Assembly: GCA_027475525.1 (NCBI GenBank)
Contig: JAMWFC010000028.1
Location: 186,001-250,000 of the forward strand
DNA length: 64,000 bases
Direction of reading: 5' to 3'
Source of the DNA: Macrolepiota albuminosa
Lineage: Eukaryota; Basidiomycota; Agaricomycetes; Agaricales; Agaricaceae
In this document: one piece after another, positions 1-11,832 of the stretch
Layout of the letters: each line of letters opens with the position of its first letter
Numbering within the stretch: the stretch's first letter is position 1
The notes under the pieces: model-generated
Seen by the model: the letters and a program-made list of their open reading frames with translations, nothing else
What the model was told of the DNA's origin: nothing
Databases searched by the model: none
Program-made: the position numbers and the translations under genes

Positions 1-1103
1 AGAACTACTCATACTGATGCCATGCATGCGGGCAACCAGATGGATATTTTTTATAAACAAGTGGTTGATTAACTCTCGTACAGGTATTTGTGCATGCACA
101 AAGCCTTTCGTCACAGGATATGATGCAAAACCACTGGCATCTACATGATTAACATATTTGAATACCCACCCTACCAGGATGTGATCATGACCAGCAGACA
201 CATATGGACTAACTGCCTCTACAGGAAATGAATAGAACTTGCCCACCCTACCAGGATGTGATCATGACCAGCAGACACATATGGACTAACTGCCTCTACA
301 GGAAATGAATAGAACTTGCCACCACCAAAGTGAAGTACACAACTCGATACATATCTCTTCGAGTAGTGGAGTGTATGAACATAGTTTTGTAAAACAATTG
401 ATGGACGGAGTACATTATATGTGTAGAGACAACTCACACGCTCCATAGTAAATATTATGTGCCTGAGTGCAAGTACATAAACAAAGGACAGCCAGCCATC
501 AGGAAGGTCAACATCCTCTTCAATTAAATGTGCAATTACTGCAGCATCACACAAGCCGTATTTTATAGCAAGTCGAAATATAATGGTGCCAGACACACAG
601 TCCCTCAAGGAAATCGCAAAATTGTGCCATAGAATATGTCCTCTGGTTGATAGAACTTGTAAAACATGACACGTCCTCGCAGTGTGCATACTGGTCCAAA
701 ATTGGCAAACATGTACCCAAGGATATAGCGAATTGTATAGGTTGATGTAACTATGAGGAGACCATTGATTGTACATTCGTCTGTCCAGATAAATAAACCA
801 CTGTTTAATTGATGCAATGTCTAGTTCGATATGCAAACACTGTGAAAGATGTTGGAATGCGTATAGATGTGAACACATGTAACGTAAAAGGGCAACATGA
901 GAGTGGTGCTGATTTACCTCAGCATAATCACATCGGTTGATATGGTGGGTGCATAAACCTATAAGAGGTGCAGAACCACCATGGTCAATTTGCATGCATG
1001 ATACATTGCGTTCTGAATGCATGCAGGTTGCGTTTGAAATGTTGTGTACCACATAGTGTGGTTCAACAGGCTTTACATTGTGTAAAGAGGGTCTGGTTTG
1101 CAT
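1..1103 (-). CDS. Hypothetical protein, 3' end beyond left edge
   Basis: An open minus-strand frame begins with ATG at 1103. As written it stops at 219, inside a 77-bp tandem duplication (165-318). If one copy is removed, the frame stays open from codon 288 (GTA, then TTC AAA TAT) to base 1, giving about 340 codons without a stop. I therefore treat the stop at 219 as an artefact. The protein is rich in His, Tyr and Cys, with no motif I recognise. It lies downstream of the JmjC-like gene on the same strand and could be a further exon of it or a separate gene. Function unknown. Confidence 0.4.
165..318. repeat. 77-bp direct tandem duplication
   Basis: Two identical copies of a 77-bp unit (165-241 and 242-318). 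It shifts the frame of the hypothetical gene on the minus strand. One of fifteen with the same period; probably an assembly artefact. Confidence 0.95.
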
Positions 1104-1586
1104 TCAGTTCAGTTTAATATATAGGTGAAACATCGATTAATAGGGTATAACTGACCCAATATTATATGCATTTGCAGATACAACAAGGATGTATAATCCG
1201 CACATGATGAGCAGATAGACACTAGCCCATCACTCAATGAAAAAGGTGATGAGTCACATACTAATAACTTGAAAGGTGGTATTTGTTACACAAGCGTCAA
1301 GACAGACAACTCTTCAGTAAGACCCGTAATTCATTGTTACATAATCATTTGTATAGATGACCGCTGAGTATATGATTCATATTATTCATATTACTTCAAC
1401 GTATTAGCAAAACACACAAATATTTACATTAGTATACAAATACAAACACAATATTTTTTTTTTGATACGCAAACCATTAAGCACAACAGATGACAATAAT
1501 ATGGTGTCAGGGGTCAGATAATGCAATTCGGGGACAGACTACACCAAATAATTGATTAACCACCTGATAATACGGACGTGTTCCAA
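1104..1586. other. No gene seen
   Basis: AT-rich sequence with no coding frame or RNA that I can support. It may hold the 3' end and terminator of the JmjC-like gene to its right. Confidence 0.4.
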
Positions 1587-2980
1587 TTATAAATATGTAC
1601 CTTGGCGACGAGTGTGTTCTGATGCAGTCGAAAATGGACGATCCTGTTTGCAAATATTTTGAGCAGATCCTACAGTCAGGCAGATTGGCAATCCTTTCCG
1701 TTGCGAACAACAATTAGATGGCAAAACAGTTTCCTCTGGTGAGGATTCAGGGTCCAAAGACCGACACAAATATGGTTCATTTATAGCCTCATTAGGAGAT
1801 TCAAAGTCATCATCAAAATCATCTCCATCGCTGTATGCAAGGGTTTTGTAAACGTCATCATCCTTAGGATTGTTGTGATCTAGGCGAGGTGATATGTGCG
1901 ATAGAGAGTACCCGAGTTCATATGCTGTTTTCTTATCTCCGTATACCAGACTATCAAGGTAAGGACAATCTAGTAAATACAAATAAATAAACCAATAATA
2001 ATAGAAGACTGACGCAGCAAGACTATAGCACACCGTATGCATCACAAGTAGATTTCTTGATGGTGTATGATGGTCCATTCCAATAAAACGAATGCAATTC
2101 GAAATAATTGCATAGCGAGAAAATAGACAAGGCGCCTTTCCAGATATCCCAATCCAGCACATGATGATACTCCTGGTCTAAAAATAAATAAATAGATAAA
2201 TAAAATTAAAAAATTAAATAAAATAAATTTAATAAACTAAAAATTAGAAGTTAACGTCAGGTATGCTTACCTAGGTCGCCCTCAAAAAGTTTATTTGTAT
2301 AGTGATAGTAATGTGCAAGCATGCAAACCAGTATAGAATGAGATGCCGTTCCATGATCAGCGTTTGCGAGGGTTCGACTACCCACAAAATGGTGATATAT
2401 CCCAATAACGGAATCAGCAAGAGTGGTCGCTAGATAATAATGACCTCCAACACATATGGAAGGTACCAGTGTCACGACACAAAGTGGCATGTTAGGGTGC
2501 ACGATACTACAGGAACAGTCATATTGTCTATGCAGCAATATAAAGGCACCACTCACAAAACGTCACCAGGTTCCAATACAACCACTTCAGTATCCTACAA
2601 GTCAGCGTTCGCCTCATGCATGACATATTTATCCGTAAAAATAGATATGGTAGCGAAATCCTCAAAAGACCCCGACTTTGGTCATGCAACATACAGTAAC
2701 TTGAATCCCGTTTCCACCCGTAAGAAAGTGCCATACCTGTTAGAATCAATATGCCAGTAATGATAGGCAGATCCGGTCGATGCTGTTGCCCACTGCATGT
2801 CAGATATCAGATAATGGTTGGAGGAGTTGCAGTATGAGGATTGACCATTTACTTGCAACCATGCGAACCAATCACCGGACATGGATAAGACAGGAAATGG
2901 ATTGCGTACTGCCAGCATATTGAGAGTGCTCAGAGCCTGCAGCTCTGCAGATGAAACAGCAGCAAACATGTCAACCGGAA
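1587..2980 (-). pseudogene. JmjC/cupin-like gene, 3' half, cut by Gyp1
   Basis: This is the downstream half of a host gene whose 5' half lies at 11833-13814. The minus strand encodes a stretch reading YHYWHIDSNRYGTF (HxD at 2745-2753), followed by LRVETGFKLL and, after two stops, VVVLEPGDV. Further on come SICVGGHYYLATTL and, after an intron (about 2181-2270, GTAAGC..TTTTAG), DWDIWKGALSIFSLCNYF. The order HxD, G-K, PGD and GGH matches the cupin-type JmjC proteins that are numerous in Agaricomycetes (Fe(II)/2-oxoglutarate oxygenase fold). In-frame stops at 2682-2684 (TGA) and 2595-2597 (TAG) look like CGA to TGA and TGG to TAG. The tail, ending near 1587, is acidic (DGDDFDDDFESP). Assignment is by motif memory only. 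Confidence 0.65.
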
Positions 2981-3719
2981 TGTCATGACCCCTCCCCTCC
3001 GGACCCACCCCGGGACACTCCTGAAACACCATCTGGGACCCTCCCTCTGACCCCACAGGACACGCCCCACCACCACGACTACCAATACCGCCATCACGCA
3101 CATCAAGGACCGCCATCAGCCACCACTGACCCCGATCAACAATCGGATCATGCGCATCACGCATCACAGCTCCCTCCGCACCAATTGATCGCGCGTCCCA
3201 CACGAGCAATCCAGGTATACAGTTCCTGCCCGCTACTCAATGACCCCCGGAACCCATCCCAGACACCCCGGAACCCCGAGACCCAGTCCCGTAGTACTTA
3301 TAGCGTAGTTCCCCGTTGTATTCGTTAGTCTTAATATTACACTGTTTACACTGCTTTAGCTTGGTTACTTGAATTGTTGCGTGCCCTCTATTTGACTGGT
3401 ACACATTGACTGGCACGCTTGACTGGCACGCTTGGATAATTGCGTGCTCTAAGACTGGTACGCACTTTGTGACTTTAATTTACTGACTTGGTCTCGTCTT
3501 AGAACCCCCAGTTCACGACTCGACCCCCTGCCCTACCCTCAGCTACCCAGAACCCAAAACCCCCGGACCAAGTTCCCTCTCCCGGGATTACCCCTGTCCA
3601 CGTCTTGAACCCCAGAGTCCTAGCCCCGGAGTTCCAGACACCCGAGTATCCATAGGTCAAGTCCACATTGTAAGGGCGATTGCTTTCCCGGAAAGCCCCC
3701 GACTCAGCGGAACCTGACA
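2981..3719 (+). repeat. 5' LTR of Gyp1
   Basis: 739 bp, TGTCA...TGACA. A second copy of the same LTR lies inverted at 8626-9379, which confirms both borders. GC-rich and full of short C-runs near its start. Confidence 0.85.
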
Positions 3720-3845
3720 TAATATCAAGACTCCCTCCTTACACCGTTCTTGATGGCTACATATACTCAAAGCCCCCGACTCAGCGGAACCTGACATAAT
3801 ATCAAGACTCCCTCCTTACACCGTTCTTGATGGCTACATATACTC
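3692..3845. repeat. 77-bp direct tandem duplication
   Basis: It spans the LTR end and the leader of Gyp1 (AAGCCCCCGACTCAGCGG repeated at +77). This falsely suggests two LTR ends. Same period as the other fourteen. Confidence 0.95.
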
Positions 3846-6272
3846 ACACCTGCTACCCCATGGGCTATCAGACTGACCCTTATAGATGCCCAGCCCCCAA
3901 TCACTACCCCGCACAGACCCCTCGCCCCGCCTACCCACCCCTCCCATACAAGCCCCAATACCTCCACCGCCACTGGGCCCCTGACCCATCTCTCTACGAT
4001 CTGGGGCCCTCAGCCAGCTGGGCCCCTTTGCACCTACCCCCTACTACGGTTACCAGCATCCTGCCCCCCAACTCTGGGGTCCTCTCCACTACGACTATCC
4101 CCCTCGACACTACCCAACCGCCGCCCCACCCGCTCAGACTCCACCCTCGCTGATGGGACGATGACGTCTCGAGGACTATAAACAGCAATGGGACGAAGTG
4201 CTCCGCTCGCTCAGGATCTTGCCGGAGGACTTCGCTCAACGGGCAAGGGCACTACTCATGGAACTCGGACACGACGACTTCGCAGGCACTCCGGAGGAAT
4301 GGGCCCACTGCTTGGTCGAATTCAGGGATCGCCTCACGCAAGGAGAATTCCCAGAGCAGACTATGGTAAAGTATAGGCGCAACATGATCCTCCGTGAAGA
4401 GTTGCAACAACTGCTCAATGAAGTCCACGCATCCCTCTTCCCCTGGCCCCTCAACAACCCTGCAGACCTGGGCCGCTTGATTCACATCCGGCGGGAATCA
4501 CCAGAACTGGCCCCGGCAGCTCCTGCGGTCTCCACTCTGGAGCAACGACAATGGGAAGAGCGACAAAATGCCTCAGCCATACTACGGTCCCTTAATCCGA
4601 CGGGAGGGCTATTTAATCAGCCCGTGGCCCGCATGGTAGGCTTGTCAACTTGCCGTAGGGCTAACTCCGTTCCTAGCACCTTTGAGATCTGGGGACAGCC
4701 CCAGAGACCCCTGGAACCCCTCCTGCGAATGAACAACGCCCGACCTCTGGCCCTGGCGAATCCTGGCAGACCCTGCGCGGACACCCCTAGCACGGACGAC
4801 ACACTATGCTACATCGACGAGCTCACATGTGGCAACAACAAACCACGTCCCGTGCCCACACCCGTCCCAGTACTGCCCCCTACGTCAGCCCCAGCCCCTC
4901 CAGAACCCAACTTCCGCTGCAACCCCCCGCCCCACTTCGATCTGCAGAACCCCCCACGGCCTCCGATGCAAGCACGACCCTCCCGGATTGAACGTCCCCT
5001 GGGCAACCCGGCACCTGACCCCGCACCCGGCCCCCCTCAGATCAACCTGACACCACCAAATCCTCCCCAACCGCCTCCGCCACCCCCAGCCGAGCCCCGA
5101 GGATGACCCCCAGGCCCCCCACCTCCGCCACCCCCTGCATGGAGACCCGGGCCTCCTCCTGGCAGGAACAAACCCCCCTGAGACAATGGGCCCCCCAGGC
5201 ATGGACCCCCAGATGAGCCACCTGGAGGAGTGCCTTTCCTCCACAAGGAGGGGGGGGGGGTAACCATTACTACTACTACTACAATGCCAGCTTCCCTCCC
5301 CGCAATGCTGGACTGGATGACGCTCGCAATGCCCTCGCCCACAAAGGACGTCTGGACATTCAAAAGCCCGACGCATTCACGGGCTGGGACCCCCAAAAAT
5401 GACGTACATTCCTCACTCAGTGTTTTAATACGTTTCAGGCGAAACCGCTCACGTTTCAGGTTGACAGCTCCTGGGTGGCCTTTGCCGCCTTGTACCTCCA
5501 GGAGATTGCCTTCAACGACTACACAGCCCTCATCCAGTTCAACCCCAACAACCCAGCACTTGCCCGCTGGCAAGCCTTCATCGACGAGTTCTCCAGGAAG
5601 TTTGGGATCTACGACACTGTGGCCGAGGCCGAGGACAACCTCTTCAACCTCCGGATGCGCTCTGAAGAACGTTTCACCACCTTCATTGTACGTTTTGAAA
5701 AGGAAGCTTACAAGACAGGCTTGAACTACAGCGCCCTCCGGTACGCCCTCCACCGTGCCCTGCCGCAATGTATCAAGGACGTTCTCCGACTTGCCCCAAA
5801 ACAACCCTCCTACGACAGATACAAGGCCCTCGTCATGCAGATCGACCGACGCTACTGGGAAGACCGCAGCGAGTACTCGAGCTCCCGACTCCCATGGCCC
5901 TCCGGCGAAGCCTCCAACCCCCAAATCCAAAACCCCGGTCCCCCCATGTTCCCTGGTGGCCGACCCCCGGTGAGTCGTGGCCTGCCCAATACTAACCCCA
6001 GCAGTGGCGCCCACCCCCAGGCCCAACTCAATGCCGCCATGGCCGCCAACGACCTGGGCGACATGCCAGACCCCGAGGAACCCCCAGAAGACTCTGAAGA
6101 TCCCGACTTTGCCGACGAGCAGGACGAAGAAGCCCTCCGGGCCAACCGGCTCTCGAAAAAGGGGCGACCCTGGGTTGAGGTCTCGAGGGATGTGCAGCAG
6201 CGACGGAGAAGGGAGGGTGTCTGTATACTCTGTGGTGAGAAAGACCATTTCATCTCCGAGTGCCCCCAATGA
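3830..6272 (+). pseudogene. gag: gag of Gyp1
   Basis: The frame begins with ATG at 3830 and encodes a Pro/Tyr-rich N-terminus. Gag then continues in another frame (about 4160-5106, DYKQQWDEVLRSLRILPEDF), so at least one frameshift is present. A proline-rich linker with several stops (4,900-5,250) follows. The Retrotrans_gag-type capsid region is at 5470-5900 (ARWQAFIDEFSRKFG, LRMRSEERFTTFIVRFEKEA). A CX2CX4HX4C zinc knuckle (CILCGEKDHFISEC) sits just before the stop at 6270-6272. The gene would form the particle that packages element RNA. The layout agrees with basidiomycete chromovirus Gag. Confidence 0.8.
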
Positions 6273-6388
6273 CAGGTCATGGGACGTGCCACCTGGACCT
6301 TCGAAGGGAAGGACGCCACCTACAAGTATTCGGAAAACAACCTGGCGATTTAGACCCAGAAGACGCCCTAAATCGCAGAATTGACCCT

Positions 6389-6542
6389 GACGTCTTCTCT
6401 GCCCCGGTCTCACATCTTCGCTCCACGACACTCATACAGGACACCCTCACGGCTTACCTACCCTCGACGTCTTCTCTGCCCCGGTCTCACATCTTCGCTC
6501 CACGACACTCATACAGGACACCCTCACGGCTTACCTACCCTC
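6389..6542. repeat. 77-bp direct tandem duplication
   Basis: Unit beginning GACGTCTTCTCTGCCCCGGT, repeated at +77. It lies between gag and protease of Gyp1 and partly overlaps the next one. Confidence 0.95.
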
Positions 6543-6658
6543 CCACTCTTCACACTCCCTCCTCCTCAAAACCCACCTCACACACTCATACAGGACACCC
6601 TCACGGCTTACCTACCCTCCCACTCTTCACACTCCCTCCTCCTCAAAACCCACCTCAC
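6505..6658. repeat. 77-bp direct tandem duplication
   Basis: Unit beginning ACACTCATACAGGACACC, repeated at +77. Together with the previous one it adds 154 bp to the gag-pol junction of Gyp1. Confidence 0.95.
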
Positions 6659-6659
6659 C

Positions 6660-7330
6660 CCCTCCGGAACCCCCTCGACACCCTTGTTGACAGTGGCGCC
6701 ACTGACAACTTCATTGACAAAGCATGATCTACCTTTGCCCCAGAACCCGCTCAAAGACTCCCGGTCCCGGTACAGCTCTGCCTCTTTGATGGAGACGCCT
6801 CTACAGCGGGGAACATCACTCACTTCATGTGTATGCCCATTACTTTTGCCAACGGACAGACTCACACCCTTCGGATGTTGATAACCAAACTCCATCCTTC
6901 CACATCCCTGGTCCTAGGGCTCCTGTGGCTCCGAGATACCAACCTCCGCATCGATTGGCGACATCTTACCCTTTGCCTGACCCGGGACCTGATGCCTGAC
7001 GACCAGCAACTCCCCTTCAACATCCCCCACTCTCCAAACCCTACCCCAAAAGATGGGCCCCCCCACCCCCCAGACTCCAGTCCTGCTCGTCCCAGTCCTT
7101 TGTCATCAATGCCAGGCTGGACAGCGCCCCGGGACCAATATCGGCCCTCATTGACAGCGGAGCCACCAGAGTTTTTATCAGCAACGCCCTCGACCTCCCC
7201 CACGACTCCCTCGACCAGCCCCTCCATCTGCAACACCTCAACGGCACCCCCTCCTCCTCCGGCCCCATCCAGAGGTCTCACTTGGGACGTGTGACCCTGG
7301 ACAACGACTACGAGTTCACCTCCAACTTCC
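6660..7330 (+). pseudogene. pol: Aspartic protease region of Gyp1 pol
   Basis: LVDSGATDNFID is encoded here with the catalytic D-S-G at 6689-6697. The frame then breaks. A second similar stretch (ALIDSGATRVFISNAL, about 7150-7190) is typical of the protease/RT linker of fungal chromoviruses. Changes of frame at about 6725 and 7130 show decay. It would cleave Gag-Pol. Confidence 0.65.
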
Positions 7331-8625
7331 TGGTCACGTGACTACCTCGACGAGATGCTCAGTAAGGGATTCATCCGACCCTCCACCTCCGCCACCGGAG
7401 CCCCGGTTCTATTTGCCAAGAAGAAGGACGGTTTGCTCTGACTCTGCGTTGACTACCAGGGACTCAATAAGATCACCAAGAAGAACCGCTACCCGCTCCT
7501 GCTCATTGGCGATCTGGTCGATCGACTCCGCAGTGCCAAGGTTTACACAAAAATCGACCTCTGCTCTGGTTACAACAACGTCTGCATCACCCCAGGACAC
7601 GGGTGGAAAACCGTGTTCCGCACGTGGTATGGTCTGTTTGAGTACCTTGTCTCCCGCCATGTTCCAATACTTCATGAACGACATCTTCCACGACATGAGC
7701 GACGTCTTCGTGATTGTCTACCTGGACGACATCCTCATCTATTCTGACTCGCAGGAGAACCACCAGGAACATGTCTGGCAAGTCCTCATCCACACCAAGC
7801 CCGAGAAGTGTTCATTCCACATGGGAGAGGTTGAGTATCTCGGCGTCATAGTATTCCCGAATGGTGTTCGCATGGACCCCCACAAGGTCGAGGCCATCGT
7901 CAACTGGCCGCAGCCCCGGAACGTCAAGGAAGTACAATCCTTCTTGGGTTTCGCTAACTTCTACTGGAGGTTCATAGATAACTACTCCGGTATCACGAAA
8001 CCCCTCAACCGGCTCACGTGCAAGGATGTCACCCGGAACTGGGACAGTAAGTGCCAGAGTGTCTTTAACCTGCTCAAGGAGGCTTTCATGGCCGCCCCCA
8101 TACTCCGGCACTACGACCCGGCCCTCCCAATTATCCTGGAATGCAACGCCTCCGACTACGCCATCGCCGGGATTCTTTTGCAGATGGAACCTGATGGCGG
8201 GGAGCTCCGGCCAGTTGCCTTCTACACCTGGTCCATGATTGACGCCAAGCTCAACTACGACATCTACAACAAGGAGCTCCTCACCATCGTCGAAGCCTTC
8301 AAACAATGGCAAGCCTACCTCGAGGGAGCCCAGCACTGCATTCAGGTCTACTCGGATCACAACAACCTGCAGTACTTCACCACGACCAAGCAACTTAGTC
8401 GACGGCAGGCCCGATGGTCCGAGGTTCTCTCAGAATACGACTTCACCAGTACTTCACCACGACCAAGCAACTTAGTCGACGGCAGGCCCGATGGTCCGAG
8501 GTTCTCTCAGAATACGACTTCACGATCCAGTATCGCCCAGGATGACTCGGAGCTAAACCCAATGCCCTCACCCGTCGACCGGACGTCTATCCCAAGAAGT
8601 CGTTTGAGGCGGAACGCAATGCGTT
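7325..8625 (+). pseudogene. pol: RT and RNase H of Gyp1 pol
   Basis: RT begins [17 protein letters not shown] and AKKKDG, then meets TGA at 7439-7441 where relatives have Arg before LCVDY. After a frameshift or small deletion near 7645 it resumes as [11 protein letters not shown], with the catalytic VYLDD at 7719-7730. RNase H follows; its first catalytic Asp is Asn (codon 8145-8147, CNASDYA instead of the usual DASDYA). The end of RNase H is interrupted by a 77-bp duplication (8370-8523) and TGA at 8543-8545. It ends where the solo LTR is inserted. Inactive as it stands. Confidence 0.85.
8370..8523. repeat. 77-bp direct tandem duplication
   Basis: It lies within RNase H of Gyp1. Removing one copy takes the reading from SEYDFT directly into IQYRPG, the expected continuation. 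Confidence 0.95.
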
Positions 8626-9379
8626 TGTCAGGTTTCGCTGAATCGGGGGCTTTCCGGGAAAGCAATCGCCCTTACAATGCGGACTTGACCCATGGATACT
8701 CGGGTGTCTGGAACTCCGGGGCTAGGACTCTGGGGTTCAAGACGTGGACAGGGAAATCCCAGGAGAGGGGACTTAGTCCAGGGGTTTTGGGTGGATGGGT
8801 AACTGGGGAGTTCGGGTGGGGGTCGAGTCGTGAACCGGAGGTTCTAAGACGAGACCAAGTTAGTAAGTAAAAGTCGCGAAGTGCGTACCAGTCTTAGAGC
8901 ACACGATTATCCAAGCGTGCCAGTCAAGCATGCCAGTCAATGCGTACCAGTCAAATAGAGGGCACGCAACAATCCAAGTAATGCAAAGTAACAGTGTATG
9001 TAATATCAAGACTGGCGAATACAACAGGGAGCTACACTATAAGTACTACGGGACCGGGTCTCGGGATTCCGGGGTGTCTGGGATGGGCTCCGGGAGTCAT
9101 TGAGTAGTGGGCAGGGACTGTATACCGGGATCGCGCGTGTGGGGCGCGCAATCAATTGACGCGGGGGGAGTCGTAATGTGTGATGTGTGATGGCCGGGAA
9201 CGAGTCGCGTGATCTGATCGTTGATCGGGGCTGGTGGCGGCTGATGGCGGTCCTTGATGCGCATGATGGCGGTGTCGGCGGTCGTGATGGCGGGGCGTGT
9301 CCTGTGGGGTCGGAGGGAGGGTCCTGGATGGTGTTCCGGGGGTGTCCCAGGATAGGCCTGGAGGGAAGGGGTCGTGACA
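8626..9379 (-). mobile_element. Solo LTR of Gyp1 family, nested in Gyp1
   Basis: 754 bp, reverse complement of the LTR at 2981-3719. It is flanked on both sides by GCGTT (8621-8625 and 9380-9384), a perfect 5-bp target duplication. It interrupts pol between RNase H and integrase; joining the flanks continues the pol frame (SFEAERNAF then NHCVVIP). A solo LTR arises when a full element loses its interior by LTR-LTR recombination. Confidence 0.9.
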
Positions 9380-11042
9380 GCGTTCAATCATTGCGTGGTG
9401 ATCCCTCCTGAACATCTGAATGCTGTACTGATCTTAAACAACAAAGGGACCCTGAGCCAGATCCGCCGCGCCCCCCGAGACAAGTACTTCACCGACCACG
9501 ACCCCCACAACCCCCCTGATGGAACCGACCAGGACCCCACCTTCTCCTTGTCTCCCGACGAAAAGCTCCTCCTCTGGGATGGCCGCATCTACATCCCGGA
9601 TTACGCCTGACTCCGCTACAACATCTTCCGTCAACACCATGACCACAAGCTCCGGGGACACCCTGGAATACATAAGACTCTCCAGCTTATCTCCCGGACT
9701 TACTTTTGGCCAGTGTTGAAGAAGGACATGACCCGTTACATTCGATCATGCGAACCCTGCCTCCAGGCCAAAGTCCCCCAACACTAACCATACGGACTCC
9801 TGAAACCCCTGCCGGTCGGGTGACGCCCCTGGTCCTCCATATCCCTGGACCACATCGTCGAACTCCCGGAATCTGAAGGGTTCAATGCCATTCTCGTCGT
9901 TGTGTGCAGGCTAACCAAACAGGGCATTTTCCTGTCGAACTCCCGGAATCTGAAGGGTTCAATGCCATTCTCGTCGTTGTGTGCAGGCTAACCAAACAGG
10001 GCATTTTCCTACCCTGCCACACCACGGACACCGCCCTGGACTTTGCCCGGCTGTTCCTCAAGCATGTCTTTGCCAAACATGGACTCCCTTTGCCTGGCTG
10101 TTCTTCGAGCACGTCTTCACCAAACATGGACTCCCAGATGACATTGTCTCCGACCGTGGCCCGCTTTTTGTGTCCAAGTTCTGGACTTCCCTGTGTAAGG
10201 CCCTTGAAGTAAAGACTAACCTCTCTACCGCCTACCACCCCGAAACCGACGGTCAGACCGAAAGGGTCAATCAGTCTCTCGAGCAGTACCTCCGACTGTA
10301 TGTCAACTACTTGCAGGACGACTGGCGTGCCGAGCTCCCCCTGGCCGAGTTCACCTACAACAACACGCCGCACTCCGCCACCGGAGTATCGCCCTTCTTT
10401 GCCAACAAGGGATACCACCCTTGACTGACACTCTTGCTCTGGGACATCCCGTTGCACGCCACCCACAAGGTCGCCCGGGATCTCCAATCCCTTCACGAGT
10501 TTCTCCGGGAAGAGATTGACACTGCGAACTGGGCCTATGCAAAACACGCCGACCGGAAACGGGAAGACATCCCCAGCTGGACCCCCAGGACAAAGGTATA
10601 ATTAGACCGACGCCACCTCCGCACCCGCTGGCCCTCTCCAAAACTCGATCACAAGCGCCTCAGCCCGTTCAAAATATTGAAGAAGGTCTCATCCCATGCC
10701 TACAAGATTGAGCTTCCCCCGGGACTAAAAGGTCTGCACCCGGTATTCCACGTCCGCCTCTTTGAACGACACCCCCCGGATCCCTTCCCCAAACGACGCC
10801 CCGAGCCCCCTCCCCCAGTCGAGGTCAAGGACGAGTACCACTACAAGGTTGAAGACATCCTCGACTCCCAGAATATTTGTGGACAATCTCACTTCCTTGT
10901 ACAGTGGAAGGGATATGGCCTGGAAGACGACACTTGGGAACCACGCCGAAACCTCGAAGGCGCCCTCAACGAACTCCGGAACTTCCAACAACAGCACTCG
11001 GGAAACGACCTTCCCGGGTGCAGGACTCACAGATGGCAGTAG
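9380..11042 (+). pseudogene. pol: Integrase with chromodomain, Gyp1 pol
   Basis: An HHCC zinc-binding region is seen at about 9640-9775 (HKLRGHPGIHKTLQLI, CEPCLQAK). The catalytic core has [27 protein letters not shown] and [15 protein letters not shown], so D, D and E are all present. A chromodomain follows at about 10843-10985 ([27 protein letters not shown]). In-frame stops are at 9608-9610 (TGA), 9785-9787 (TAA), 9821-9823 (TGA), 10422-10424 (TGA) and 10599-10601 (TAA). A C-terminal chromodomain is the hallmark of chromoviruses and is thought to guide insertion to heterochromatin. Decayed. Confidence 0.85.
9857..10010. repeat. 77-bp direct tandem duplication
   Basis: It lies in the integrase core of Gyp1, unit GTCGAACTCCCGGAATCTGA..., repeated at +77. 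Confidence 0.95.
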
Positions 11043-11790
11043 TGGGCGTAACCCCCGCCTCTGGGCTCAGTAGGGATTCAACTCCCATGTATACTTTCTG
11101 CTTTCACTTTCTAGATCTTACTTACTCCCTTTTTAGTACCTTTTTCTCATAGTAGCGCCCTGGAGTTGGGGCAAGGTCACCTTCCAACTTTCTCGCCACA
11201 TTACGATTCCTTGCTTTACTTACTCCGGCGAACCAAGTATATACATTTTAGGTATAAGTACACTATCTCTACAAGTCAGCGGTAACAGGGAACAAGACGG
11301 ACAAAAAGAAAAGAGAAGAAAAAAAGAAAAGGATAACAAGGAAACAACGTTGCCCACGTCTCCCCTAACTGGAACTCCCCCAGCCATTCCCCCCTCTCGG
11401 CCAACCCCGGAAGTCCTCCCCCATCCCCTCTGGACCATGTTCCCACCACACCTCCGTGGCCAGTTGGTCCCAAGACAGGAGCTGCTCGCCCTCGTCCAGG
11501 ATCCGCTTGAACCACGACCCCGGGGCCGGGACGTTCCTCCGGCAGTGCACGGTCACCAGTCTTCCCAACAGGTCCAGACCCCGCTCCACCCCGGGGTTCC
11601 CTGCCTCAGACTGCAACCCCTCTTGCAGGGAAGCGAACGCCACGGCCACTCCGTCTAGGAGCTGACGATGCTCCCGAGCCCAGCCTGGAGATATCAGTGC
11701 TGACCCAGCCATGAGAAGGGGAGTACTCACTTAGGAAGGCCATGTGCCCAATCACTACGTCTTGGTGCAGGGTCTCAACCAACCCCAGGG
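11043..11790 (+). other. 3' noncoding tail of Gyp1
   Basis: There is no coding sense after the chromodomain. A purine-rich run (about 11287-11345, A/G almost throughout) could have been the polypurine tract. The DNA after it (11346-11790) does not resemble the 5' LTR, so the normal 3' LTR is missing or replaced. An antisense open frame (11365-11730) is not supported by any motif. Confidence 0.45.
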
Positions 11791-11794
11791 GGCC

Positions 11795-11832
11795 CCTTTT
11801 CTGGAAAGCCCCCGACTTAGCGGAACCTGACA
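11795..11832 (+). repeat. Remnant of 3' LTR of Gyp1
   Basis: Only the last roughly 32-38 bp of the LTR remain (GGAAAGCCCCCGACT, AGCGGAACCTGACA, one C/T difference from 3690-3719). The right border still carries the probable target duplication. Confidence 0.6.

Larger units (their letters stand above)
2981..11832 (+). mobile_element. Gyp1: Ty3/Gypsy chromovirus, decayed
   Basis: It starts TGTCATGACC and ends CCTGACA (TGTCA/TGACA terminal inverted repeat). Flanks are CGGAA (2976-2980) and TGGAA (11833-11837), a probable 5-bp target duplication with one change. Order: 5' LTR, gag with zinc knuckle, protease, RT, RNase H, integrase, chromodomain, then a noncoding tail and only a scrap of 3' LTR. 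An inverted solo LTR of the same family is nested between RNase H and integrase. Five 77-bp duplications fall inside it, so the true length is about 385 bp less. Premature stops and a D-to-N change in RNase H make it non-autonomous. It splits the JmjC-like gene. Confidence 0.85.

Noticed and set aside
5037..6431. Long minus-strand open frame (464 codons) opposite Gyp1 gag
   Set aside because: Gly/Val-rich low-complexity translation mirroring a C-rich coding strand. The plus strand carries the Gag zinc knuckle and capsid motifs.
6389..6658. Minisatellite or CRISPR-like array
   Set aside because: Only two overlapping two-copy duplications of period 77, explained by the same artefact as elsewhere. 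No spacers.
10051..10144. 47-bp imperfect tandem repeat in Gyp1 integrase
   Set aside because: Not one of the 77-bp series: the period differs and the copies are diverged, so it looks like a true old duplication and not an assembly artefact.
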